A stretch of DNA of 64,000 nt from DATAFF01 sp963744915 (GTDB lineage Bacteria > Pseudomonadota > Alphaproteobacteria > Rhizobiales > Aestuariivirgaceae), in NCBI GenBank assembly GCA_963744915.1, contig CAVUUY010000013.1, forward strand, positions 248,001-312,000. The letters are read 5' to 3'. Below, in pieces: positions 50,350-58,731 of this stretch. The notes under the pieces were generated by a model that did no database searches, was not told where the DNA came from, and was given only the letters and a program-made list of their open reading frames with translations. Position 1 is the first letter of the stretch, and each line of letters opens with the position of its first letter. The position numbers and the translations under genes were made by a program.

Positions 50350-51299
50350 CAGATCGCCCCACCTTTCATCAGGCTGTCGAGCACCGCGCCGGCAAAGATC
50401 AGGAGGCCCAGATCGCGGTTGGAACGGAACAGCATCAGGCAGCGGTCCGGATCGGCGATGTCAAGCTGCCTGAGCTGCCATATGGCATGGAACGCGGCGG
50501 CGACAATGGCGATGGTGAAGACCCATCCCGCCCCTGCGAGCCAGGCGGCGAGCCAGATCAGCAGCAGCGCCAGAGCGAAGAACAGTGCGAGCCAGCGCGG
50601 CGTCGCGGCACCGAATTTGACGGCGGTCGATTTGAGGCCGATCAGCAGGTCGTCGTCCTTGTCCTGGTGGGCATAGATGGTGTCGTAGGCGAGCGTCCAG
50701 GCGATCCCGCCGGCATAGAGCAGGATCGGCGGGAGAGCCAGCGAGCCCTCCACCGCGGCCCAGCCGAGGAGCGCCCCCCAATTGAAGGCGATTCCCAAGA
50801 AGAGCTGCGGCCAGTAGGTGATCCGCTTCATGAACGGATAGACGGCGACCGGCGCCGCCGAGGCGAGACCGAGCACGATCGAGAAGGTGTTGAACTGAAC
50901 GAGGATGAGGAGGGCGGCGACGCCGAGCGCGAGCATGAACAGGACGGCAGCGGCGGGGCTGACCTGGCCGGAAGGCAGCGGCCGGCCACGGGTGCGGGCG
51001 ACCTTGGCATCGACGTCGCGGTCGATGAGGTCATTGAAGGTGCAGCCGGCTCCGCGCATCAGCACCGCCCCGACCAGGAACAGCGCGAGCAGCCACGGAT
51101 CAGGCAGACCACCGCCATCATGGATGGTGGCGATGGCGATCGACCACCAGCCCGGCAGGAGCAGGAGCCACCAGCCGATCGGGCGCTCGAGCCGCGCCAG
51201 CCGCGCATAGGGCCGGGCCGCTTCGGGCAGCCATTTCTCGGCCCAGTGGCCTGCAACCGAATCGGCGACCTCGCCGCCGCCCGTCACCTTGCCTGTCAT
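50349..51299 (-). CDS. ubiA: 4-hydroxybenzoate polyprenyltransferase
   Basis: 316-residue integral membrane prenyltransferase of ubiquinone synthesis. The two Asp-rich motifs are CTFNDLIDRDVDAKVARTRG and AYDTIYAHQDKDDDLLIGLK, both with the magnesium-binding aspartates, and eight or nine hydrophobic helices are visible. The ATG at 51299 (MTGKVTGGGEVADSV) is preferred to a start at 51383 that would overlap the divergent rsmE. First gene of ubiA-pmbA-IMPase-DUF4170. Confidence 0.93.
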   Translation of the reverse strand: MTGKVTGGGEVADSVAGHWAEKWLPEAARPYARLARLERPIGWWLLLLPGWWSIAIATIHDGGGLPDPWLLALFLVGAVLMRGAGCTFNDLIDRDVDAKVARTRGRPLPSGQVSPAAAVLFMLALGVAALLILVQFNTFSIVLGLASAAPVAVYPFMKRITYWPQLFLGIAFNWGALLGWAAVEGSLALPPILLYAGGIAWTLAYDTIYAHQDKDDDLLIGLKSTAVKFGAATPRWLALFFALALLLIWLAAWLAGAGWVFTIAIVAAAFHAIWQLRQLDIADPDRCLMLFRSNRDLGLLIFAGAVLDSLMKGGAI

Positions 51300-51382
51300 G
51301 GCTGTCGCGAATAGCGCGAAATGCCAGCCGTTACCAAGCCTATTGCACAGCGCCCCGAGGCTGCGGCCTACTGCCCGGCGCA

Positions 51383-52129
51383 ATGACGAACCTGACCAAA
51401 AGGACTCCCCGGCTCCATGTCGATCCCGCGCTCGCCCCCGGCCAGGCGGTGCCGCTGCCGCGCGACAAGGTCCATTATCTCAACCATGTCCTGCGGTTGA
51501 AGGACGGCGACGCCGTGCGCGCCTTCAACGGGATCAGCGGCGAATGGCTGTGCCGGCTCGCCGCGCAAGGCCGGCGCGACTTCGTGCTGCGGCCGGAGGA
51601 GCAGCTCGCCCTGCCGCAGCTCCTGCCCGACATCGATTATCTGTTCGCGCCCCTGAAGCATGCCCGGCTCGACTATCTGGCGCAGAAGGCGACCGAGATG
51701 GGTTGCCGAAGACTGCGACCGGTGTTGACAGCGCACACCCAGCCGGAGCGGGTCAATATCGAGCGCATCAAGGCCAATGCCATCGAGGCGGCGGAGCAAT
51801 GCGACATCGTGGCGGTGCCGCAGGTGTTGGCCCCGGTCCGGCTGGAGGCGGTGCTTGACGCCTGGGAGGACGATCGCCAGCTGGTATGGTGCGACGAGAC
51901 GAGACCCGGCCAGGATCCGCTCGGCGTGCTGGCCGGGCTGAAGCGGGGCCCGCTGGCGATCCTCATCGGGCCGGAGGGCGGCTTCTCGGACGGCGAACGC
52001 GAGGCGCTGCGCCGTCATGGCCATGCCCACGCGATCGGGCTCGGGCCGCGCATCATGCGGGCCGACACGGCGGCGGTGGCGGCGCTCGCGCTGGTGCAGG
52101 CAACGCTCGGCGACTGGGGCGCGGCATGA
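51383..52129 (+). CDS. rsmE: 16S rRNA (uracil1498-N3)-methyltransferase
   Basis: 248-residue SPOUT methyltransferase. The trefoil-knot SAM site is ILIGPEGGFSDGEREALRRH and LGPRIMRADTAAVAALAL. The N-terminal PUA-like part (LNHVLRLKDGDAVRAFNGIS) binds RNA. It methylates U1498 of 16S rRNA in the decoding region. It is 79 bases upstream of gshA on the same strand and divergent from ubiA, an order conserved in Hyphomicrobiales. Confidence 0.94.
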   Translation: MTNLTKRTPRLHVDPALAPGQAVPLPRDKVHYLNHVLRLKDGDAVRAFNGISGEWLCRLAAQGRRDFVLRPEEQLALPQLLPDIDYLFAPLKHARLDYLAQKATEMGCRRLRPVLTAHTQPERVNIERIKANAIEAAEQCDIVAVPQVLAPVRLEAVLDAWEDDRQLVWCDETRPGQDPLGVLAGLKRGPLAILIGPEGGFSDGEREALRRHGHAHAIGLGPRIMRADTAAVAALALVQATLGDWGAA

Positions 52130-52208
52130 GGCGAAACTTTACCTTGCCGGAGTTGTCGCGATGCCGCTACAGCATGGCGGGTGAGATCATGGCGAAAAGC
52201 AGCGAGAC

Positions 52209-53591
52209 ATGAGCGGACCCTCGCCGGAGACTGACGAGGCCCGGACCATCATCGGCAGCAAGGCCCAGCTCGTCGCCTATCTGGAGCAGGGTTCGCGGCA
52301 GCGCGATGCCTGGCGCATCGGCACCGAGCACGAGAAGTTTCCGTTTCTCACCGATTCGCTGCGGCCGGTGCCCTATGCGGGCAAGCGCTCGATCCGCGCC
52401 CTGCTCGAGGGCCTCAGCGCGCGCTTCAAATGGTCGCCGATCGTGGAGGGGGACAACATCATCGGCCTGTCGGAGCCGAATGGCGGCGGCTCGATCTCGC
52501 TCGAGCCCGGCGGCCAGTTCGAGCTTTCCGGCGCGATGCTCGAGACGGTCCATGAAACCTGCGAGGAGGTGCACGAACATCTGGCGCAGGTGCGGGAAGT
52601 CGGCGACGAGCTCGGCATCGGGTTTCTCGGCCTCGGATTCTCGCCGCTGTGGACGCGGGCGGAGACGCCGGTCATGCCCAAGGGACGCTATGCGATCATG
52701 GCGCCCTATATGGACCGCAAGGGCCGGCTTGGCCGCGACATGATGTTCCGGTCCTGCACGGTGCAGGTCAATCTCGACTTCGGCTCGGAAGCCGACATGG
52801 TGAAGAAGCTCAGGGTGTCGCTGGCGTTGCAGCCGGTTGCGGCCGCCCTGTTCGCGGCATCGCCGTTCACCGAAGGCAGGCCGAACGGCTTCAAGTCGTT
52901 CCGCTCGGCGGTGTGGCTCGACACCGATCCCGACCGCACCGGCATGCTGCCATTCGCCTTCGAGCCGGGATTCGGGTTCGAGCGCTATGTCGACTATGCG
53001 CTCGACGTGCCGATGTATTTCGTGGCGCGCAATGGCCGCTACATCGACTGCGCCGGGGAAAGCTTTCGCCGTTTCATGGAGGGGAAGCTGCCGCAGCTGC
53101 CGGGCGAGCGGCCGACCCTCAAGGATTGGGGCGACCACCTGACGACGATCTTCCCGGAGGTTCGGCTGAAGCGCTATCTCGAGATGCGGGGCGCCGATTC
53201 CGGGCAGTGGCGGCGGCTGTGCGCGCTGCCCGCCCTGTGGACCGGCGTGCTCTATGACGACCGGAGCCTCGATGGTGCCCATGAGCTGATCAAGGACTGG
53301 AGCGCCAACGACCGCCAGACGATGCGCGAGACGGTGCCGCGGCTGGCATTGCAGGCGCCGATCGGCGGCCGCACCGTGCAGGAGGTCGCGAAGGAGATGC
53401 TGGCCTTGTCGCGGGCGGGGCTCGACCGGCGTGGCCGGCTCGGCTGCAAGGGGAGGACCGAGGCGCAGTTCCTCGACGTGCTCGACGAGATCGCCGAGAG
53501 CGGCCGCACCCGGGCGGAGGACCTGCTCGGGCATTATGACAGCGACTGGAACGGCGACGTCACGCGGGTGTTTCGCGATTTCGCGTTCTGA
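52209..53591 (+). CDS. gshA: Glutamate-cysteine ligase (plant/alphaproteobacterial GCS2 type)
   Basis: 460-residue first enzyme of glutathione synthesis. Motifs are RIGTEHEKFPFLTDSLRPVP near residue 38, GGSISLEPGGQFELSGAML near 98, MMFRSCTVQVNLDFGSEADM and the metal-binding MYFVARNGRYIDCAGESFRR. This is the type shared with plants rather than the E. coli GshA. A catalytic redox link is possible through its cysteines but not shown. It converges on the LysR gene with three bases between stops. Confidence 0.93.
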   Translation: MSGPSPETDEARTIIGSKAQLVAYLEQGSRQRDAWRIGTEHEKFPFLTDSLRPVPYAGKRSIRALLEGLSARFKWSPIVEGDNIIGLSEPNGGGSISLEPGGQFELSGAMLETVHETCEEVHEHLAQVREVGDELGIGFLGLGFSPLWTRAETPVMPKGRYAIMAPYMDRKGRLGRDMMFRSCTVQVNLDFGSEADMVKKLRVSLALQPVAAALFAASPFTEGRPNGFKSFRSAVWLDTDPDRTGMLPFAFEPGFGFERYVDYALDVPMYFVARNGRYIDCAGESFRRFMEGKLPQLPGERPTLKDWGDHLTTIFPEVRLKRYLEMRGADSGQWRRLCALPALWTGVLYDDRSLDGAHELIKDWSANDRQTMRETVPRLALQAPIGGRTVQEVAKEMLALSRAGLDRRGRLGCKGRTEAQFLDVLDEIAESGRTRAEDLLGHYDSDWNGDVTRVFRDFAF

Positions 53592-53594
53592 TCG

Positions 53595-54479
53595 CTATTC
53601 GGCGGCGATCAAGGATGGCCGCGCATTCGGCGACAGACTGTGGGCGATGTGCTGGGCGAGGGCATCGACGGCGCCGCTGCCGGAGATCGGGCTGCGGGCC
53701 AGGCCGATATCGAAGGTGCCAAGGTCGGGGAACCCCTCTTCGGGCGTCAGCAGCCGCATCCCTGGGCGCAGGCAAATCTCCGGGATCGCGCCGACGGCGA
53801 GGCCGCTGGTGACGGCGGCGGTCAGGGCCCCGGAATTGGCTGCCGAATAGGCGATGCGGTAGGGCCGCCCGAGATTTTCGATGCGGTCGAGGACGGTGGC
53901 TCGCCAGGAGCAGCCATGATGCGCCAGCGCGATCGGCAGGACCTCCCGCTGTTGCACGGAGTGGCGGGTCGAGGTGACCCAGACGAGCCGCTCGCTGCGG
54001 ACGATCATGTCGGCATGGACATGGCCGGAGATGGTGAGGAGCGCCAGGTCGAGCTCGCCCTTGCGGGTCCGCTCGGCGAGATGAACGCTGCTGGCGCAGT
54101 CGACATCGACCTGGACCAAAGGATGGCTCTGGGCGAAGCCGGCGAGGATTGCAGGCAGGAAGCGGTCGGCATAATCCTCCGGCGTGCCGAGGCGCACGAG
54201 CCCGCTGACGTCGGGCTGGTGAAACATGGCGACCGCCTCGTTGTTCAGCCGCACGATGCGGCGGGCATATTCGAGCATGCGCTCGCCGTCGGGCGAGAGG
54301 CGGTTCAGCCGCCCATCGCGGAGGAACAGCGCGCGGCCGGTCAGCTCCTCGAGGCGGCGCACCTGCATGCTCACGGCCGACTGGGTCCGCCCCACCGCGG
54401 CGGCGGCGCGGGTGAAGCTGCCGGTATCGGCTATGGCGATGAAGGTGCGGAGAATATCGATGTCGAGATTGGGTAGCAC
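53595..54479 (-). CDS. LysR-type regulator divergent from DUF1127 genes
   Basis: 294-residue LysR protein with the HTH SFTRAAAAVGRTQSAVSMQV and the effector domain from about residue 90. It begins with a GTG (LPNLDIDILRTFIAIADTGS). The close sequence pattern (ALFLRDGRLNRLSPDGERML) is that of regulators near DUF1127 pairs in Hyphomicrobiales. It is divergent from two DUF1127 genes; a T-N11-A palindrome lies in the gap. The regulatory target is probably the DUF1127 pair, an inference from position. Confidence 0.85.
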   Translation of the reverse strand: MLPNLDIDILRTFIAIADTGSFTRAAAAVGRTQSAVSMQVRRLEELTGRALFLRDGRLNRLSPDGERMLEYARRIVRLNNEAVAMFHQPDVSGLVRLGTPEDYADRFLPAILAGFAQSHPLVQVDVDCASSVHLAERTRKGELDLALLTISGHVHADMIVRSERLVWVTSTRHSVQQREVLPIALAHHGCSWRATVLDRIENLGRPYRIAYSAANSGALTAAVTSGLAVGAIPEICLRPGMRLLTPEEGFPDLGTFDIGLARSPISGSGAVDALAQHIAHSLSPNARPSLIAAE

Positions 54480-54502
54480 GGTTAGACGCTCTTATCACAG
54501 TT

Positions 54503-54517
54503 ATTGATGCATCTCAT
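54503..54517. promoter_or_regulatory. LysR-type T-N11-A palindrome
   Basis: ATTGATGCATCTCAT contains the palindrome GATGCATC and has T (54504) and A (54516) separated by 11 bases, the LysR operator pattern. It is 24 bases upstream of the LysR GTG and about 125 bases before the first DUF1127 start, in the AT-rich divergent gap. Confidence 0.45.
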
Positions 54518-54578
54518 TACATATATTCGTTGGATTTATCAGTCAAGTTAACCCACCTGCAATTCATGATCCTGTAAC

Positions 54579-54593
54579 GGGTGCAGCGCACCC
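54579..54593 (+). other. Leader hairpin before the DUF1127 pair
   Basis: GGGTGC-AGC-GCACCC, a 6-bp perfect stem with a 3-base loop, 47 bases before the first DUF1127 ATG. In related bacteria DUF1127 mRNAs give rise to small RNAs and carry structured ends, so this hairpin is worth noting. Confidence 0.35.
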
Positions 54594-54624
54594 ATTGATC
54601 GGGCGGCAAAGGTTGGTCGCCGCC

Positions 54625-54633
54625 AAAGGAGGT
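54625..54633 (+). promoter_or_regulatory. Full-length Shine-Dalgarno sequence
   Basis: AAAGGAGGT is complementary to the 3' end of 16S rRNA over nine bases and lies seven bases before the DUF1127 ATG at 54641. It is the strongest ribosome-binding site I noticed in the window and predicts high translation. Confidence 0.8.
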
Positions 54634-54640
54634 ACCGGTC

Positions 54641-54910
54641 ATGAAAGCTCAGACCCGCCCTGCTTTTTCCAGTTCCGGCACGGGATTGGCCAGCATTGGC
54701 TCATTGCTGCGCCGCACCATGCGCCATTGGAACGACCGGCGCGCGCTGACCGCGCTGTCGGAACTCGACGACTACCTGCTGGCCGATATCGGCCTGACCA
54801 GGTCCGATCTCGACTGGGCGCTGCACCAGCCGAGCTCTGCTCTGCCGAGCGAGGAACTCACCCGCTTGGTGCACGAGCGGCGGGAGCGGCGCAACCGTAG
54901 GGTGATCTAG
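54641..54910 (+). CDS. DUF1127-domain small protein
   Basis: 89-residue protein with the DUF1127 domain DDYLLADIGLTRSDLDWALH and an arginine-rich tail (VHERRERRNRRVI). First of two adjacent copies. Expression is likely high given its ribosome-binding site. By analogy with Agrobacterium and Rhodobacter relatives it may bind RNA or influence RNA decay, phosphate or carbon responses. Confidence 0.9.
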   Translation: MKAQTRPAFSSSGTGLASIGSLLRRTMRHWNDRRALTALSELDDYLLADIGLTRSDLDWALHQPSSALPSEELTRLVHERRERRNRRVI

Positions 54911-54931
54911 AGGGGAATGAGGAGAATTCAC

Positions 54932-55186
54932 ATGTACGATCTCATCGAATCACGCGCCGAGGCGCTGACCGAAGAACCCGAGGGCTGGAATCTCGCCCGG
55001 CTGTGGGACCACTGGCTGGCCCGTCGCTCGGTGCGGCGGCTGGCCGGCTATGAGGACCGCGTGCTCAGGGACATGGGCATCGAAAGAGCCGATCTCGAAT
55101 GGGCGACGCGGTTGCCGATCTGGCGCAATGCGACCCAGGAGCTCGAAGAGCGTAGCCTGCGGCGGCGGCTGCATATCCGTGACTGA
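54932..55186 (+). CDS. DUF1127-domain small protein (second copy)
   Basis: 84 residues: LWDHWLARRSVRRLAGYEDR and VLRDMGIERADLEWATRLP give the DUF1127 pattern, with a basic tail (LRRRLHIRD). It starts at ATG 54932, preceded by GAGGA; an ATG at 54917 is in frame but lies over the Shine-Dalgarno sequence. It follows the first copy by 21 bases, so the pair forms one operon. The two differ enough to have distinct roles. Confidence 0.88.
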   Translation: MYDLIESRAEALTEEPEGWNLARLWDHWLARRSVRRLAGYEDRVLRDMGIERADLEWATRLPIWRNATQELEERSLRRRLHIRD

Positions 55187-55222
55187 CATGTCCGGAGCCT
55201 TGGTCAGCGGCGGCGCAGAGCG

Positions 55223-56599
55223 TCAAACGGGCGCGCGCTTTTCGCCTCTTTCATGCATGGTCCGCTCGATCTGGCCGGTCAGCCAATAGGCGGCGGCGAC
55301 GGCAGCAAAGCCGAAGATCACCGAACCCAATGCGCTTCCGACCAGCATGCCGGTGGCACCGGCGAGCATGGCGCCGACATGCAAGAAGGGGACCGTGCCG
55401 ATGGTGGCTCGGCCCCAGTTCGCGATTGTCGACCAATGCGGCCGACCGAGATTGTTGAAGGCCGCCTGGGCCACGAATTGCGCCCCGGTGAAGGCGAAGC
55501 TCACCGCGACATAGGTGCAGTAGAAGGTGACCAGCGCCGCCGTGTCGCCATGAATGTTGAAAACGACCGGAACCAAGTTGCGCAGGAGAAACAGCGCGAA
55601 GGCGGTGAGCAGCGTGTAGGTGCAGGCAAAGAGGATGGCATCATGCAGGCTCTGGCGCACGCGACCGAATTCGCCGGCGCCGAAATTCTGGCCGATGATC
55701 GGGCCGACGGCGCTGGAGAGGGAAAAGATGACGCCGAAAGCCACGGGCACCAGGCGGTTGATGATGGCGACGGCGGCGACGGCGGCATCGCCGAACTGGG
55801 CCGCGGTGCGGGTCAGATAGGCGGCGGCAAAGGGCGTTGCGAGCTGGGTCAGCATGGCGGGAATGGCAATATCGAAGACCGGCCGCAGATCCTCGCGGAA
55901 ATGCTCGAAGCGGAACGGCGCGAGCATGCGGTGGGTGCGCTGGACACCGTAAAGGCCGACGAAGAGCGACACGACATAGGCGACAAGGGTGCTGATGGCG
56001 GCGCCCTGCAGTCCGAGGTGGAGCACGAAAATGGTGATCGGGTCGAGGATGCCGTTGATGGCGGCGGCGACCAGCGTGACATACATGGCGCGGGTCGGAT
56101 CGCCGATGGCGCGCAAGATGAAGGAGCAGGTGACGGCGGCGGCGATCGCCGGGAAGGCCGGCATCAGCGTCAGGAGGTAGCGGCGGGCCTCTGCCGCCGC
56201 CTCGCCGGTCGCGCCGAGAAGCGACAGCAGCTGGTCGGTCGAGACGGCGGTGAGCACCGCCAGCGCGATCGAGACGAGTATGGTGGTGGCCAGCGCGCTG
56301 GTGGCGTAGCGCCGTGCCTTCTCCACCTCGCCGGCGCCGAGCGAGCGCGAAACCAGGGCCGAGGCGGCGATGCCGAGCCCGAGGCTCAAGGAGAGATTGG
56401 TGAAGGAAATGGTGCCGGCATAGCCGATGGCGGCGGTGATCTCGGTGCGGCCGAGAAGATTGAGGAAGAACAGGCTCGCCAGATCGACCAGGAACAGCGC
56501 CATCAGACCGACCGAGCTGGTCAGGGTCATGACGATCACATGGCGCATGGTCGAGCCGGTGACGAAGCGGGCGACGGGCGGTCTCGACGCAGCGTTCAC
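55223..56599 (-). CDS. MATE-family efflux transporter
   Basis: 458-residue multidrug and toxin extrusion protein with twelve predicted helices in two similar halves (LVDLASLFFLNLLGRTEITA, and IGQNFGAGEFGRVRQSLHDA in the second half). It exports cationic compounds coupled to proton or sodium entry; the substrate is not predictable. It lies one base from the HAD hydrolase gene, with which it is probably cotranscribed. Converges with the DUF1127 pair. Confidence 0.9.
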   Translation of the reverse strand: MNAASRPPVARFVTGSTMRHVIVMTLTSSVGLMALFLVDLASLFFLNLLGRTEITAAIGYAGTISFTNLSLSLGLGIAASALVSRSLGAGEVEKARRYATSALATTILVSIALAVLTAVSTDQLLSLLGATGEAAAEARRYLLTLMPAFPAIAAAVTCSFILRAIGDPTRAMYVTLVAAAINGILDPITIFVLHLGLQGAAISTLVAYVVSLFVGLYGVQRTHRMLAPFRFEHFREDLRPVFDIAIPAMLTQLATPFAAAYLTRTAAQFGDAAVAAVAIINRLVPVAFGVIFSLSSAVGPIIGQNFGAGEFGRVRQSLHDAILFACTYTLLTAFALFLLRNLVPVVFNIHGDTAALVTFYCTYVAVSFAFTGAQFVAQAAFNNLGRPHWSTIANWGRATIGTVPFLHVGAMLAGATGMLVGSALGSVIFGFAAVAAAYWLTGQIERTMHERGEKRAPV

Positions 56600-56600
56600 G

Positions 56601-57224
56601 TCAAAGAACCTGCGCCGCGGCGAGATCTTTCATGAGCTGTCGCGCGGTCGAGAAGCGAACTGCGGTCAGCCCGGCGGAGGCGGCGCCGGCCACATTGTGG
56701 GCCTTGTCATCGATGAAGACGGCTTTGGCGGGCGCGACACCGAGACGGCTGGCGGTGCGGCGATAGATTTCGGGGCTCGGCTTCTTGATGCCGAAGGACC
56801 AGGAGAAAAACGAAGCGGGTCCGAACAGGGTGGCCGCTTCGGGGAAGAGCTCCGCAAAGGTCTCCTCGGTGAGCGGACCGTTGTTGGAGAGGAGCGCCAC
56901 CGTCGCGGTCGGCCGCAACGCGGCGACAAGCTCCAGAACCTCAGGATTGGGCGTCATCGACGCCCGGCGCGCGGCGATCCAGTCGGCGGGGCCGATCGGA
57001 TGGCCGAGCCGCTCGCCAAATGCCTTCAGATAGGCGGCGCCACTGGTATAGCGGCCGCTATCGGCATCCTCCTCGAAACCCGAACCCCAGATCAAACGCT
57101 CGACTTCCTCCGGCGACCGGCCCGACAGGCGTCCCAAGGCCTCGAGCCGAATTCTCAGATCGTAGCGGCACAGCACACCGTCCATGTCGAAAATCACGGC
57201 GCGCCGGCCTTGGCTGGTCGTCAC
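56601..57224 (-). CDS. HAD-superfamily hydrolase
   Basis: 207-residue phosphatase-like protein. Motif I is VIFDMDGVLCRYDLRIR with both catalytic aspartates, motif II is VALLSNNGPLTEETF, motif III contains the lysine of GIKKPSPEIYRR, and motif IV is VFIDDKAHNVAGAASAG. This pattern matches FMN- and sugar-phosphate-type HADs; the substrate is unknown. GTG start at 57224. The MATE gene starts two bases after its stop. Confidence 0.86.
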   Translation of the reverse strand: MTTSQGRRAVIFDMDGVLCRYDLRIRLEALGRLSGRSPEEVERLIWGSGFEEDADSGRYTSGAAYLKAFGERLGHPIGPADWIAARRASMTPNPEVLELVAALRPTATVALLSNNGPLTEETFAELFPEAATLFGPASFFSWSFGIKKPSPEIYRRTASRLGVAPAKAVFIDDKAHNVAGAASAGLTAVRFSTARQLMKDLAAAQVL

Positions 57225-57234
57225 ATTGCACGTC

Positions 57235-58668
57235 CTAGGGTCGCGCGGTGCCGCCCACGGTGATGCCGTCCAGCCTTATGGTCGGCAGACCGACCCCGAC
57301 GGGAACGCCCTGACCCTGCTTGCCGCAAGTCCCGATGCCGGGATCGAGCGCCATGTCGTTGCCCACCATGCTGATGCGGGTGAGCGCATCGGCGCCGTTG
57401 CCGATGAGGGTCGCACCCTTGACCGGCGCGCCGATCCTGCCGCGCTCGATACGGTAGGCCTCGGTGCAGGAGAAGACGAATTTGCCGGAGGTGATGTCGA
57501 CCTGGCCGCCGCCGAAGGAGACGGCGTAGAGGCCGCTGTCCACCGAGGCGAGAATCTCGCCAGGGTCCCTGTCGCCGGCGAGCATGATGGTGTTGGTCAT
57601 GCGCGGCAGCGGCTGATGGGCATAGGACTGGCGGCGGCCATTGCCGGTCGCTGCCACTCCCATCAACCGGGCATTGAGGCGGTCCTGCATGAAAGCGACG
57701 AGCCTGCCGTTCTCGATCAGCACGGTGCGGTGCGACGGCGTCCCCTCATCATCGATGCTGATGCTGCCGCGGCGGCCCGGCAGGGTTCCGTCATCGATGA
57801 CGGTGACACCGGGAGCGGCGATCTGCTGCCCCATGAGACCGGCGAAGGCCGAGGTGCCCTTGCGGTTGAAATCGCCCTCGAGGCCGTGTCCGATGGCCTC
57901 GTGCAGCAATATGCCCGGCCAGCCCGGTCCCAGCACGACCGTCATCTCGCCGGCCGGCGCCTCCTCGGCGGCGAGCGCCACGAGACTCTGGTCGAGGGCC
58001 TGGCGCACCGCCGCCTGCCAGCGATCCTCGCCGATGAAGTCCTGATAGTCGGCACGGCCGCCGACGCCATGGGTGCCGGTGGCCTGTCGGTCGCCGTCAC
58101 CTGTCACAATTGTGACGTTGAAGCGCACGAGCGGGCGCACGTCGCGCAGCCGGTGGCCGCCGGGCCTTATGATCTCAACCGATTGCCAGTCGCCGGCGAG
58201 GGACAATGACACCTGGCGCACCCGGGAATCGATAGCGCGGGCATAGGCGTCGGCAGCGGTCAGGAGTTGGACCTTGTCGGCAAAGCCCATGGCGGCGACC
58301 GGGTCGCGATCGCCGTAGAGACGGCGATTGGTGCCGACCGGCGGATCGGCAATGGTGCCGGAATGGCCGCTGTGAACAGCGCGGACGGTTTCGGCGGCGC
58401 GACGCAGCGCGGATTCCGAGATCTGCGTCGAATGGGCAAGTGCCGTGGTTTCGCCGCGGATGGCCCGGAGGCCAAAGCCCTGGTGGCTGTCGAAAGAGGC
58501 CGAGCGCAGCCGGCTGTCGTCGAAGCTCAGGACCTCGCTGCGGCGGATTTCCAGGAACAGCTCGCCATCATCGGCACCGGCCAGCGCCTCATCGACGATG
58601 CTCTGGGCCCGTTCAGGTGCGATCTCGCCCTGTTCGAAAACCGATTGACCGGTGGTGTCTGACGCCAT
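57235..58668 (-). CDS. tldD: Metalloprotease TldD
   Basis: 477-residue zinc protease of the TldD/PmbA family. The catalytic motif is ILLHEAIGHGLEGDFNRKGT (HExxxH), with the C-terminal metal ligand region GTCGKQGQGVPVGVGLPTIR. With PmbA it degrades disordered peptides through a tunnel. The ATG at 58668 is preceded by GGGAG; the open frame continues 15 codons upstream but without a better start. It is followed on the same strand by the HAD-MATE pair, ten bases away. Confidence 0.94.
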   Translation of the reverse strand: MASDTTGQSVFEQGEIAPERAQSIVDEALAGADDGELFLEIRRSEVLSFDDSRLRSASFDSHQGFGLRAIRGETTALAHSTQISESALRRAAETVRAVHSGHSGTIADPPVGTNRRLYGDRDPVAAMGFADKVQLLTAADAYARAIDSRVRQVSLSLAGDWQSVEIIRPGGHRLRDVRPLVRFNVTIVTGDGDRQATGTHGVGGRADYQDFIGEDRWQAAVRQALDQSLVALAAEEAPAGEMTVVLGPGWPGILLHEAIGHGLEGDFNRKGTSAFAGLMGQQIAAPGVTVIDDGTLPGRRGSISIDDEGTPSHRTVLIENGRLVAFMQDRLNARLMGVAATGNGRRQSYAHQPLPRMTNTIMLAGDRDPGEILASVDSGLYAVSFGGGQVDITSGKFVFSCTEAYRIERGRIGAPVKGATLIGNGADALTRISMVGNDMALDPGIGTCGKQGQGVPVGVGLPTIRLDGITVGGTARP

Positions 58669-58731
58669 CCCGAAGCTCCCTTCTCGGGCAACAGCCGCAA
58701 TGTAGGGAGGCACGGGAGTGAAAGCCAGTCC

